Shown one piece after another: positions 32,258 through 40,788 of a stretch of 40,788 bases of DNA (position 1 is the first letter of the stretch; the number at the start of each line of letters is the position of its first letter). A model generated the notes under the pieces. That model worked only from the letters and a program-made list of their open reading frames with translations. It was not told the origin of the DNA and searched no databases. The DNA is from Candidatus Aerophobetes bacterium Ae_b3b. GTDB taxonomy: Bacteria > Aerophobota > Aerophobia > Aerophobales > AE-B3A. Position numbers and translations under genes: made by a program. Location: the NCBI GenBank assembly GCA_005223085.1, contig NJBP01000012.1, forward strand, positions 1-40,788. Direction: 5' to 3'.

Positions 32258-32592
32258 ATGAGAACTTTGAAAGGGAAACTACCACGTCCATTTTTTGGAC
32301 CCCATATTTATGGAGACTGGCCTAGTGTATACGAAATTCGCTTTTCAGGCAGAATTACCTTTTTTTGAGGTTTAGCAAGCCAAACATCCTGGATCGTTTT
32401 GAGATCTCATCGAATAACATCTACAATCTGGATGATGCCAGCCTCCTCATGAATGTCAAGATAGATTACCAGGGAATGCAAGACCTTTCCATTTATGTTT
32501 TGGGGAATTTCTTTTTTGGAAAGGGGGATAGCGAGTTCGGTATGTTTTATCAAAGCCATACCTTCAGCGCAGGAGTGGAGTATTTCTTTTAA
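32258..32592 (+). pseudogene. Frameshifted C-terminal remnant of an outer-membrane beta-barrel protein
   Basis: One frame (ATG 32258) reads RPFFGPHIYGDWPSVYEIRF, SGRITFF and stops at a run of seven T (32360-32366). A second frame continues across the same run: LRFSKPNILDRFEISSNNIY, NLDDASLLMNVKIDYQGMQD, then SAGVEYFF and stop. Alternating strands, tight turns and a final Phe are the marks of an outer-membrane barrel C-terminus. A one-base change in the T-run would join both parts. The bulk of the gene is absent upstream. The assignment is from pattern, not from a known family. Confidence 0.5.
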
Positions 32593-32634
32593 ACTACTTA
32601 TTTCAACGGCCTTGGTGTCAGCGACGAATGTGCC

Positions 32635-32654
32635 GAACGCCTGCCATGGCGTTC
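32635..32654. terminator. Small palindrome between the barrel remnant and pbpC
   Basis: GAACGCC (32635-32641) / GGCGTTC (32648-32654), 6-base loop. It sits between convergent genes; there is no T-run, so the role is uncertain. Confidence 0.3.
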
Positions 32655-32672
32655 CTTCAGTATCCCCATTCT

Positions 32673-34625
32673 TTATTTGCCGTTTCTTGAGTTTACTAGA
32701 AGTTTGCCATCACAAAAATTGCAAACATCTTTAGGCTCAGTTCCTTTTATAAAAATCTCTTTGATCTTCCCGGGACAAAAAGAGCCGACTAACATCCCTG
32801 ATTGGGGACAAACATAAACTTCCATTAATCCGGCGGGAATAGTAAAATCAAAATTTCTCCTCTTTTCTCTTCTTTCTAAAAGAAGCATAATATCTCTAAA
32901 GAGTGGACCTGCTCCAGAAACTCCAGAAACACTCTGCATGGGCCTGCCATCAAAGTTACCCACCCATACCCCTACCGTATGATGAGGAGTATAACCTATA
33001 GCCCAGTTATCTCGGAAATTTGCCGAAGTTCCAGTTTTTACGGCACAGGGAAAAGGCAGGCTCAAACACGATCCTTCTCCAAAAGCAGGAATTCGGGCAT
33101 CTCTATCTTGGAGAATATTGGTGATAATATAAGACACCTCTGGAGAGAAAACACGACGAGAGGAGCCTTTTGGAAAAGACTTGGTTCTGTCCTGGATATC
33201 TTTGGCCTCCAAAAATATCCTCTCCTTTTTAAATACTCCTGATCTGGCTAAAGCTCCGTAAGCTCGGGCCAGCTCCAACAAGGTAACTTCTCCACCTCCC
33301 AGGGTAAGACCAAGACCATAATAATCAGCTCCTTTATCAAGAGTTTCAAAACCGAGCTTCTTGAGCCTATGAAGCAAAGATTCTATCCCTATATTTTCCA
33401 AGACTCTTATGGCTGAAACATTATAAGAACAGGCTAAAGCTTCTCTTAATCGAATGAGTCCATGAAACTTTCCGTCGTAATTTCTGGGAACATAGTCAAC
33501 TTCCTTACCTCGAATACGAATCTCCGTGTCCAGGATGAGAGTAGCTGGTGTCATTCCCTGTTCTAAGGCAAGAGCGTAGGTAAACGGTTTTAGGGCCGAA
33601 CCCGGTTGTCTTAAGGAAGTAACAGCGCTCACCTGTCCACTATGATAGGAATCAAAAAAGTTAGCCGATCCCACCAGGCAGAGAATTTCACCACTCTTAT
33701 TATCCATAATAACAGCTGCCGCATTGCTAACTTCCCATTTTTTTAAAGATTTGACAGAGTTTCTTAAAAGGACTTCCACATCTTTCTGAAGCTCAAAATC
33801 CAGAGTAGTTCGGAGGGAGGAGATATTTTGTCTCTCTTTGGGTGAGATCTTCGAGAGAACCAAATCACAAAAATGAGGAGCACGGAAGGATATCTCGGGA
33901 GAGATGAGATTGAGAGGTTCTTTAAAAGCTCTTCTATACTCTTCTTGCTTAATCATTCCCTTATTTAACATTCTTCGAAGAACTTCTCGTTGTCGTTTTT
34001 GCGCCCGAAGCTGATGGCGATAAGGATTGTAAAGGGAAGGACCCCGGGGAAGCCCGGCTAAAAAAGCTGCCTCAGCTAAAGAAAGATGAGATGGGGGTTT
34101 ATCAAAATAAAGTGAGGAAGCGGCATTAATCCCGAAAGTTTGATTACCATAAGAAATACGATTAAGATATTGAGTAAGAATTTCATCTTTGGACCTCGAA
34201 ATTTCTAGCCTTAAAGCATACCAGATTTCTACCATCTTCCAGAACCAATTCCTCGGAAAATGATAGATATTTTTTACTACCTGCTGGGTAAGTGTGGAAC
34301 CACCAGAGACAATTCTTCTCGCTCGGATATTCTGAATTATGGCTCTGGCAATGGCCCTTATATCAATACCGGGGTGTTCATAGAAACGGCTATCTTCCGC
34401 GGCTAAGGTGGCAAGGATTGCATTTGGGGAAATTTCTGGAAGAGAAACCCACCGACTTCTTCCCTCTTGGTCAGAGAGAACTTCTCTTAAAAGATTCCCC
34501 TTACGATCGAGAATTCTTAAAGAAACTACCGAAGCAGGCTCGAGTGCTTTTCGGGAGAAAGGAATATATAAGGATACCCCCAATAATACCAGGACAAATC
34601 CTAAAGAAACACTAAAAATCTTCAT
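32673..34625 (-). CDS. pbpC: Penicillin-binding protein 1C
   Basis: 650 residues; an N-terminal membrane anchor (5-22). The glycosyltransferase 51 domain has AAEDSRFYEHPGID (catalytic Glu77) and SGGSTLTQQVVKN (107-119). The transpeptidase domain has SxxK in PGSALKPF (Ser343), SxN in CSYNVSA (Ser400) and KTGTSANFRDNWAIG (Lys530). The C-terminal extension is short, ending with a four-Cys region (VCPQSG, FCPGK, CNFC), so the full BiPBP_C domain of E. coli PBP1C (about 770 residues) is reduced. It polymerises or repairs peptidoglycan in the periplasm. It starts 3 bases after the alpha-2-macroglobulin gene's stop, the usual yfhM-pbpC pairing. Confidence 0.94.
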   Translation of the reverse strand: MKIFSVSLGFVLVLLGVSLYIPFSRKALEPASVVSLRILDRKGNLLREVLSDQEGRSRWVSLPEISPNAILATLAAEDSRFYEHPGIDIRAIARAIIQNIRARRIVSGGSTLTQQVVKNIYHFPRNWFWKMVEIWYALRLEISRSKDEILTQYLNRISYGNQTFGINAASSLYFDKPPSHLSLAEAAFLAGLPRGPSLYNPYRHQLRAQKRQREVLRRMLNKGMIKQEEYRRAFKEPLNLISPEISFRAPHFCDLVLSKISPKERQNISSLRTTLDFELQKDVEVLLRNSVKSLKKWEVSNAAAVIMDNKSGEILCLVGSANFFDSYHSGQVSAVTSLRQPGSALKPFTYALALEQGMTPATLILDTEIRIRGKEVDYVPRNYDGKFHGLIRLREALACSYNVSAIRVLENIGIESLLHRLKKLGFETLDKGADYYGLGLTLGGGEVTLLELARAYGALARSGVFKKERIFLEAKDIQDRTKSFPKGSSRRVFSPEVSYIITNILQDRDARIPAFGEGSCLSLPFPCAVKTGTSANFRDNWAIGYTPHHTVGVWVGNFDGRPMQSVSGVSGAGPLFRDIMLLLERREKRRNFDFTIPAGLMEVYVCPQSGMLVGSFCPGKIKEIFIKGTEPKDVCNFCDGKLLVNSRNGK

Positions 34626-34628
34626 CTT

Positions 34629-37600
34629 TTATTTAATAACAACCTCCTTTTCCCTGCTTCTTCCAAAAACTTCCGGGGTGTACATCTCTTCTGCTTTGGT
34701 AGCAGGAAGACAATAAGTTCCTGGAGTTGTTACTCTTACTAAATAGGTATGAGTATGAATTCCGGGAGGAAGATAATCGGCGAAGAGAAGAACCTTGTCG
34801 TTATACATCTCCATATGCCTGAATCCTTGCCACCAGGGCTGGGTTTTTCTTTTTTCTATTTCTCTGGCCAGTTCCCTACTTTCCGTTTCAAAAGAAAGAT
34901 TCACCGGCGCAAAACCTGCCGGCAGCGGGTCTTCCACGACAACGAAGTGTCGTGCCTGAGGAATAACTACCTTTAGATTAACTACTACCAAATCCCCCAG
35001 TGGGAAAGAATCTTCTATCCTTTTTCCCTCAAGGGTCTCGAAGCTCTTAAAAACTGCGATTCCTTCATCCCGAGCCTCTATTCTCCCGGTTGGAGCATAC
35101 CTCATTCTTACCTCGTAATACATGCGACCCTCTCCATCTTTATCAATCTCTAAGGGTAGTTTTTCCCCTTTTTCTAAGGAGGCGATATCTACTGTTTTCT
35201 CGCTAACTCTGTCAATTCTCCTTCGGAAAAAGTGCTCGAGAATAGTTTTTCCTGCAAGCTGGACCTTTACCTGAAATTCAGGTTCTTCCTCTTCATAACG
35301 GTGAAAATAATCAGCTAAAGCGTAGAAAAGATAAGCATTATCTTGAGTAGATAACCACCGACCTTGCTGCTCCCTCAGAAGATACCGAGCAATCTGAGGG
35401 CTGAAAACGGGCTCTTTTTCTATCTCGATAAGCGTCTGCAGGATCATAGCCGTAGTGCGAAGGCTGCTGTGAAAAACCCAGGGTATTTTCTCTTCATCCT
35501 CAAAATAAGCACTGGTGGGAGAGATCTTTATCTTGTTCATAAAGTCCCGTACCAACTCTTCCTCCATTTCTCGATCTCCCGGTCCCAGATGGATAGCTTT
35601 GACTAAAAAGGTACGAGCAAAGAGGGGTATTTCATCTCTTTTTCGGTATAAGCGTTCCATGTAAGCGGGTTCAGGTTTTCCTAAAAGTGAGAGAACATAG
35701 AGAGAAAAGGCTTCCGAGCTTCTCCAGGATCTTGAGCCATAAGGATATTTTTGTTTCTCGAGCTTTCCGCGGAGAAATTCCTTAAGGTACTTAGCTCCTT
35801 TCTCCATAATACTTGAAGGAACTTCATAGCCAGCTTCCTCGGCTTTCTTTAAGATAAAGAGAGTGTAGCAGGTAAGGTAAGGAGAATCATAAGATGAATC
35901 CTCCCAATAGGAAAATCCTCCGTTCGGCCTCTGATAGAGAGAAACTTCCTTTAATGTTTCTTTAATGATCTGTTCAGGACTTTTCCCTTCGGGAAATGAG
36001 AAATGAAAACTTTCTACTATATCCTGGGAAAGAATTAAAGGAAATATCCGAGAAAGGCGCTGTTCCAGACAAAGGTAAGGATAATTGAGGAGAGAAACAA
36101 AAGGATGCTTTAAAGAAAATAATAGGCCCGAGGAAATAGCTACTTTTACTTCTCCCACATCGGGATAAATATCTTCAGGAATGAGAATCTCTTGATACGC
36201 ATCTTCTAAGCTACTTTCGAAGAGAGCTAAACTTTCGGTTTGTCGGGGAAGATTCACAGGAACCGTAACGGCAAGGCCGTCGCTATAGTCTCCCATTATG
36301 GCTTTAAAGAAAAATTTTGCCTCTCCTATTTTGTGAGCTTCAAATGAAAACCTCACCTCTCTATTCTCTCCGGGCCGCAAGAAAACTCTCTTAACTTTTT
36401 CTCCCTTCAGGGTAATTCCTTCTGTTTCTCCTAACAGTTGAACCTCTCCTTCCTTCCCGGTATAATTATATACTACCACCCCGGCTTCAAAAGAGTCTTC
36501 CCTGCGGACGAATTGAGGCAGGGCACTCTTTAAGAGCAGAGGTTTTTTCACCACCAGTTTTTCCTCTCCGGCACCGAAAGATGAGTCTTTGGTGAGAGCG
36601 GTAACCATTACCTTGAAAGTAGTAAGATTATCGGGAAGCTCAAAACTTACCTCACCCCATCCCTCAGCTCCAATTTCCACCGAGGGATTCCAGTAAGCAG
36701 TGGGAATAAGCCTTTCTCTCATAGCTATGCCGGCAAACTTCTCCATTCCCCCATCGCCTCCGGGACTTCTTCCTTTAGTTGCCACCTCGGTGGCCTCAAT
36801 TACATAAAAGCGCGTCTCCGAAGTTATAACAGACAACGGTCGATGGCTATAGAAAGTGGTAAAGGCATCAGGAGTCTTATATCCTATGAGGTTCAACACC
36901 CCCATATCTACCACCGCTACAGAAACCTCGGATGACACCGGCTCCCCAGCAGCGTTTCTTACCTTAATGGCTAGCCTCACCTTATTTTGAGGAGAGTATT
37001 CCTTCTTGTCGGGAATAACCTCTACCTGGAGTCGCTTCTCCATGGGGTCTACAGAAAGGTCAAGGTAGCCTATTTTAAAGGAAGGTTTTGCTAAATTCTC
37101 TTTTCCGGGAGTGTGATCTTCGGACAGTCTTCCCCGGAGAAGAATGACTGAAACAAAGAGATTGGGAATATGGTCACGGGTAATAGGAATCTCAAGGGTA
37201 TCGGCCGTGCCCTGTATCTGGTCGACCCAACTTTCTATAATACCCTCCCTCTCAAGCGTTATTAAAGCTCTTGCCTCCTCATAGGGTGATTTAACTAAGA
37301 TTTTAGCTCTATCCCCGGGACGATAATTGGTCGCATCAGCGACTAATTCAATCCGGTCATCTTTTCTTTTTTCCCAGAGATCATATCCTTTCCCACTTGC
37401 ATAGAAGGAGCTCCCGGTGAGAATTTTATTTCCCCGGGAATCTTCCCCTCTTGCTTCCAGAAGATAGAGTCCAGCACTTTCAGGGGAAAAGGAGAAAGAT
37501 AGAGGTTCCTCTCCAGAAATTACTTGGTAAAAAGCCTTTTCCTTATCCTCTTTTTTACTAATCAAACTCCAGCGCCCTCCGGGTCTTGCTTCTCTTTTAG

Positions 37601-40238
37601 AATACCACACCCGCTTTAACACCCGAAGCTCCAAGTTCTTTCCCGGAATAACCACTCCCTCGGAGTTTACCGTGATAACTTTAATCTTAACTTCCTCCCC
37701 TTCTTTGGTAAAAGTAGTGGAAGGTTTTATTCCTATATAGTACTCGCCCCGATGAACGACTGCCGTAGTGCGATCCGCGATACTCTGGCGAGTAAGGTCG
37801 GTAACCACTGCTTCCAGACGCAGGCTAGCCGAACCTTTGAAACCAACCTCTTCAAGACTCTTTTCTAGATAAAATCTTCCTGAAGAATCCAGTTTCCCCT
37901 CGCCAGACTCTATAAGCTGACTCTCATCATCATCTTCCCACCATCCGGGACCGAAGAAATATCCCTGGTGACCTGGAGGGGAAAAACGAGTGGGATTTAA
38001 CCTCAGTTTCCAGGAAACTTTCTCCCCGCTCATGGCTGCCCCGAAAAGATAGCTTCCCTCAATAGTTGCCTTGCAGGAATCTTTAAAGACATAGCTCTCT
38101 TTATCAGTGCGGACACTGACCTCGAAATTAGCCGGGCGAAAATCTTCTACCCGAAAAGATCCGTCAAACCTGCTTTCGGGGTGCTTATTCCGCTCTTCTT
38201 CATTCTCAAAAGGAGAAACCTGAATTCGGTAATACCCCGAAGGGGCATCCTTGGCTAGCGTAAAAGAAAGGAAGAAAGAGCCATAAGTAGAAAAAGCGAC
38301 CTTCTCTTTAAGAATTTCCTCATCCCGGGAATTGCGTATGAAAATCCAGGCCTCTTTCGTCTCAGGAATTTCCCACTTTCCGCTTCTTTTCTCTCTCACT
38401 ACTGCCTTCAGGTGAACTTCTTCTCCGGGTCGATAAAGACCTCTCTCGGTAAAGAGATAACCAGTGAGTTTCTGAGGGACTGGTCCCCAGTCATAAGAAA
38501 TACCAAATTGATAAGGGAAAATACCGGTTCCCCAATCAGAATTAATAACCACAGTATCCTCTCCTCGGCTAACAACGGCCCACTGGCGGGGTTTCTCTCC
38601 CTCTCTTTTGGCTTTTATTCCTAGAGTCTTCCATCCTGGTGTACGTACTAACCCATGAGAGTCGGTCCTCCCTCTCCAGAAAACCTGGTTAAAATCATCT
38701 CTTATTTCTACCAGGGCTCCCTCTATGGGAGCAGCAGTCTTAAGCTCTGTTACCCAGATAAGATTGTTTTCAGAAGAAAATTTGGCCGTCATTCCCATTT
38801 CGGTAACTTGAATAAAAACTCTTCTGTATCGTTCATATTCTTCTAATTCAGGAATGAAGAGTTCGGTGAAAACGGCGCCGTATTTCTTTTGGCCCAAAGT
38901 ATCTTTGATCTTTATAAAATCGACTACCTCCTGATTCCGAGATTCTTTTATTCTCCATTCTCTACTAATGTCAAGGAAATTTTTTATATCTTTGATGGGC
39001 TCACCTTGCCGGAAAATCCCTTCTTGGGAAAGGAGGGGAATGACCTCATCTAATCCGAGGAACCCCACTCGAAGTTTCACTTGGCTTATGTTCATAAAAG
39101 TAACCGGATACAAAAGACTTCCATAAGCTTCCAGAACGGCCCACCTGCCAGATGTAGATACCCAGGGAGCATAAGGACCGGTGCTAAAAGTAAAGTTTGT
39201 CTTCTCATCAAGAGGATTTCCAAATCTATCTTTGAGATCAGGAGAAAGAGCAGCCGTATAAAGGGTGTCAGGCTCAAGATTGAGCCATAAGTAAATGCGG
39301 GAGTTAGAATAATCCGATCCATAGTAATATTCAGGTATTTCTATCTCAGGCTGGAAAGAGATGTTGGTAGCTACTTCCCGGTAAGAGACAGGATTGCTAA
39401 AATTAAGGACAATAGAATCTTCGGGACTACTAAGATGAGGCTTCTCTATACGCAAGAATCTAAAAAGTCCATAAGTTGAAAAATTAAATTTATAATCTTT
39501 GGACATCCCTAAAGGACCTTCTACTCCTGGAAGCCCTTTAAGGACTTTTACCTCGTAAAAATATCCCGGTCTAAATTTTCCTTCAGGCTTCAAAAGAAGA
39601 ATTTCTCCTTCCTTAGCTCGAAGACGTTGCTCCTTTATCTCCTCCTGAGTTAAATATCTCACCTGAAAGGGAAGGAAGGTTTTTCTTCCCTCAGAACCTC
39701 TTCCAGTAAGTTCCAAAAAGTCTCTTGCCTCTTCGAGAGGCATCTTCTGATTGAACTGAAGGATTACTACTTCATTTAAATTGATCCATTGACTTTTGTC
39801 TCGAGGCCAGTGGGAAATGAGCTTTGGTCGAGGAGTTTCGAATGACCAGGAAAAATCTTCTTTTAAAACGTGTCCAGAAATTGAGGAGATACCCCGGGGT
39901 ACAGTGACAGTAAAATTAGTTCCGTAAGGAAGCCTCCCCCTTTCAGGAAGAAAAACTAAAGTGCGGGTTCCCATCCAGCGATACTTTCCAGAAACCCTGG
40001 GTCTGATGAGAAGAGGGCCTGTTCCTTCTCCTTCGGGAAATTTTTGCAGGGAAACCATAGGTTGGTTAAAACTAACAATAATAGTGGAGGTTTCTCCAAT
40101 ATGGTCTGTGGGACCTCGAGGTGCAACCGAAAGAATCTTAACTTCCTCCGCAAAAACGGAAGAAAGTCCCCATTTTGTAAGAACAAGAAAAGTTAAGATT
40201 CCTACCAGCCATACCATCTTTTGTTTTCTTTTAAGCAC
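34629..40238 (-). CDS. yfhM: Alpha-2-macroglobulin family protein (YfhM-like) with thioester site
   Basis: 1869 residues from a GTG preceded by AGGGAGG (7-base spacing); an ATG seven codons later is possible. The signal peptide ends SVFA/EEV, an ordinary cleavage site rather than the lipobox of E. coli YfhM. The thioester motif CLEQ is present (Cys1390 in PYLCLEQRLSR). Before it lie many macroglobulin-type beta domains (for example SYDWGPVPQKLTGYLFTERG, LYRPGEEVHLKAVVREK) and the bait-like region. After it comes the alpha-helical thioester domain (RPNGGFSYWEDSSYDSPYLT) and a receptor-type C-terminal domain. Such proteins trap invading proteases, and the partner PBP1C repairs the wall. It is longer than E. 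coli YfhM (about 1650). Confidence 0.95.
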   Translation of the reverse strand: MLKRKQKMVWLVGILTFLVLTKWGLSSVFAEEVKILSVAPRGPTDHIGETSTIIVSFNQPMVSLQKFPEGEGTGPLLIRPRVSGKYRWMGTRTLVFLPERGRLPYGTNFTVTVPRGISSISGHVLKEDFSWSFETPRPKLISHWPRDKSQWINLNEVVILQFNQKMPLEEARDFLELTGRGSEGRKTFLPFQVRYLTQEEIKEQRLRAKEGEILLLKPEGKFRPGYFYEVKVLKGLPGVEGPLGMSKDYKFNFSTYGLFRFLRIEKPHLSSPEDSIVLNFSNPVSYREVATNISFQPEIEIPEYYYGSDYSNSRIYLWLNLEPDTLYTAALSPDLKDRFGNPLDEKTNFTFSTGPYAPWVSTSGRWAVLEAYGSLLYPVTFMNISQVKLRVGFLGLDEVIPLLSQEGIFRQGEPIKDIKNFLDISREWRIKESRNQEVVDFIKIKDTLGQKKYGAVFTELFIPELEEYERYRRVFIQVTEMGMTAKFSSENNLIWVTELKTAAPIEGALVEIRDDFNQVFWRGRTDSHGLVRTPGWKTLGIKAKREGEKPRQWAVVSRGEDTVVINSDWGTGIFPYQFGISYDWGPVPQKLTGYLFTERGLYRPGEEVHLKAVVREKRSGKWEIPETKEAWIFIRNSRDEEILKEKVAFSTYGSFFLSFTLAKDAPSGYYRIQVSPFENEEERNKHPESRFDGSFRVEDFRPANFEVSVRTDKESYVFKDSCKATIEGSYLFGAAMSGEKVSWKLRLNPTRFSPPGHQGYFFGPGWWEDDDESQLIESGEGKLDSSGRFYLEKSLEEVGFKGSASLRLEAVVTDLTRQSIADRTTAVVHRGEYYIGIKPSTTFTKEGEEVKIKVITVNSEGVVIPGKNLELRVLKRVWYSKREARPGGRWSLISKKEDKEKAFYQVISGEEPLSFSFSPESAGLYLLEARGEDSRGNKILTGSSFYASGKGYDLWEKRKDDRIELVADATNYRPGDRAKILVKSPYEEARALITLEREGIIESWVDQIQGTADTLEIPITRDHIPNLFVSVILLRGRLSEDHTPGKENLAKPSFKIGYLDLSVDPMEKRLQVEVIPDKKEYSPQNKVRLAIKVRNAAGEPVSSEVSVAVVDMGVLNLIGYKTPDAFTTFYSHRPLSVITSETRFYVIEATEVATKGRSPGGDGGMEKFAGIAMRERLIPTAYWNPSVEIGAEGWGEVSFELPDNLTTFKVMVTALTKDSSFGAGEEKLVVKKPLLLKSALPQFVRREDSFEAGVVVYNYTGKEGEVQLLGETEGITLKGEKVKRVFLRPGENREVRFSFEAHKIGEAKFFFKAIMGDYSDGLAVTVPVNLPRQTESLALFESSLEDAYQEILIPEDIYPDVGEVKVAISSGLLFSLKHPFVSLLNYPYLCLEQRLSRIFPLILSQDIVESFHFSFPEGKSPEQIIKETLKEVSLYQRPNGGFSYWEDSSYDSPYLTCYTLFILKKAEEAGYEVPSSIMEKGAKYLKEFLRGKLEKQKYPYGSRSWRSSEAFSLYVLSLLGKPEPAYMERLYRKRDEIPLFARTFLVKAIHLGPGDREMEEELVRDFMNKIKISPTSAYFEDEEKIPWVFHSSLRTTAMILQTLIEIEKEPVFSPQIARYLLREQQGRWLSTQDNAYLFYALADYFHRYEEEEPEFQVKVQLAGKTILEHFFRRRIDRVSEKTVDIASLEKGEKLPLEIDKDGEGRMYYEVRMRYAPTGRIEARDEGIAVFKSFETLEGKRIEDSFPLGDLVVVNLKVVIPQARHFVVVEDPLPAGFAPVNLSFETESRELAREIEKRKTQPWWQGFRHMEMYNDKVLLFADYLPPGIHTHTYLVRVTTPGTYCLPATKAEEMYTPEVFGRSREKEVVIK

Positions 40239-40307
40239 TTCTTATCCTCCCTTCTACCACCATTTTTCTTCTCTTAGTCGCCTATGTGTTAAAAATTCGT
40301 CTTTTCA

Positions 40308-40336
40308 ATTATCCTCTTAAACACTAATTATGTCAA
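40308..40336 (-). promoter_or_regulatory. Promoter of the alpha-2-macroglobulin/pbpC operon
   Basis: Minus strand: TTGACA, 17 bases, GATAAT, 70 bases before the GTG start. Confidence 0.6.
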
Positions 40337-40398
40337 ACATAAGTGCCACAGCATTTTTTAGAGGATTTCTCAAGTTTTTTATCCCTGGTGCGCATCTG

Positions 40399-40426
40399 AT
40401 TTTACCATAAGCAAGTTTTTTGCCAA
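40399..40426 (-). promoter_or_regulatory. Second, upstream promoter of the macroglobulin operon
   Basis: Minus strand: TTGGCA, 16 bases, TAAAAT. Two promoters in tandem would allow separate controls. Confidence 0.45.
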
Positions 40427-40451
40427 CCGATCAGTCCTAATCTATTTTAAT

Positions 40452-40481
40452 TTCTCTTCTCTTCTCTTCTCTTCTCTTCTC
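40452..40481. repeat. Pentanucleotide tandem repeat (TTCTC x 6) next to a C9 tract
   Basis: Six perfect TTCTC units, GAGAA on the minus strand. Thirteen bases upstream (minus sense) stands a TTGACA box (40494-40499), itself preceded by nine G (C at 40500-40508). Both tracts are slippage-prone. No other structure was seen in the remaining bases up to 40667. Confidence 0.85.
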
Positions 40482-40667
40482 CTTGGCTTCCGTTGTCAAC
40501 CCCCCCCCTCTCTGAAATTAGACTCACAGCCTCATTACCAGATAGATAAAGAGATTACGGTTGGTATTAAAGGATCGCAAATTTGCCGGGAGAAGACGTA
40601 AATGGCGGACACCAATGGGGACCCGGACCAAGGTCTTGGGTTATCTTGAGATTTGACTTAGGTTAAA

Positions 40668-40787
40668 CTATGCTCTATCTTGCTTTAAGCTACGCAATAC
40701 CTGGGAGAGAACGTTGATTATCTCGGATCGGTCTACCCGGGCTTTCCTGAACCTAATTTTCAGAATGAAATCTTTTTCCGGAGCCCG
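40668..40787 (-). CDS. C-terminal end of an unidentified gene (partial)
   Basis: 39 open codons run in from the right edge and end in TAG: RAPEKDFILKIRFRKARVDR then SEIINVLSQVLRSLKQDRA. The basic strand followed by an amphipathic helix looks like a genuine protein end, but I do not recognise the family. The other strand shows no better frame. Confidence 0.4.
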   Translation of the reverse strand, partial: RAPEKDFILKIRFRKARVDRSEIINVLSQVLRSLKQDRA

Positions 40788-40788
40788 G

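Noticed and set aside
32365-32592. 75-residue frame starting with TTG as an independent gene
   Set aside because: No SD; the sequence is a barrel C-terminus and continues from an upstream frame across a T-run, so I call it a remnant.
40444-40499. Phase-variable promoter with TTCTC units in the -35/-10 spacer
   Set aside because: The distance between TTGACA and TAAAAT is 44 bases, and removing whole 5-base units gives 19 or 14, not 16-18.
1-40788. tRNA, rRNA, CRISPR arrays and intact transposases
   Set aside because: Looked for by eye on both strands; no cloverleaf, regularly spaced repeat array or DDE/Y1 transposase sequence was seen.

Overview
This window looks like a chromosomal segment of an anaerobic, double-membraned bacterium of moderate to low GC. 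The outer membrane is inferred from a penicillin-binding protein 1C / alpha-2-macroglobulin gene pair and from the remnant of an outer-membrane beta-barrel gene. Ribosome-binding sites are strong (AGGAGG type) and many promoters follow TTGACA-N16/17-TANNNT. Genes for ArsM, a DUF362 protein, a methyltransferase-type URO-D protein, sugar ABC importers and a nitroreductase fit a sediment or subsurface fermenter of an uncultured candidate phylum. I cannot name the phylum from the sequence alone.

Layout. 1-7.0 kb: the end of a pyruvate-kinase C-terminal-domain-like gene, a URO-D family protein, a convergent NlpC/P60 peptidase, a stretch of gene debris, then a ribose-type ABC importer (ATPase, permease, binding protein) and a nitroreductase. 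7.2-7.8 kb: an RNA-binding RRM protein with a long leader. 7.9-15.1 kb, all leftward: MATE transporter, two MalF/MalG-type permeases, a binding protein, a divergent NagB-like sugar-phosphate protein and pyruvate kinase. This is a plausible carbohydrate uptake-to-pyruvate unit that lacks its own ATPase. 15.2-19.1 kb, leftward: an unknown membrane-anchored protein, an acyl-CoA thioesterase, a DUF362 protein and a DUF2914 protein. 19.3-21.8 kb: a 51-residue membrane protein overlapping an amino-acid permease that carries two universal-stress domains. 22.2-25.4 kb: a membrane protein, then a Cys-rich AbrB-like regulator, ArsM and an M48 protease, behind a promoter with a palindromic operator. 25.5-32.6 kb: a Tic20/DUF4870 protein, a 1036-residue fusion of an alpha/beta hydrolase with a beta-lactamase-fold hydrolase, a DUF4097 protein and an acyltransferase. 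32.7-40.2 kb: PBP1C and a 1869-residue alpha-2-macroglobulin. The right edge holds the end of an unidentified gene.

The most unusual property is the number of short, still recognisable gene pieces between the intact genes. I read pieces of ribosomal protein S5, HicB, URO-D, two serine hydrolases, HU, a second copy of the local DUF2914 gene and an outer-membrane protein. Several lie next to a promoter-like repeat present in three related copies, in front of three leftward genes for small membrane proteins. Small structured elements also occur: a 101-bp MITE-like element with two central hairpins, a 26-bp direct repeat, a pentanucleotide repeat, and SD-like sites that do not start a recognisable gene.

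No tRNA, rRNA, CRISPR array or intact transposase gene was seen.
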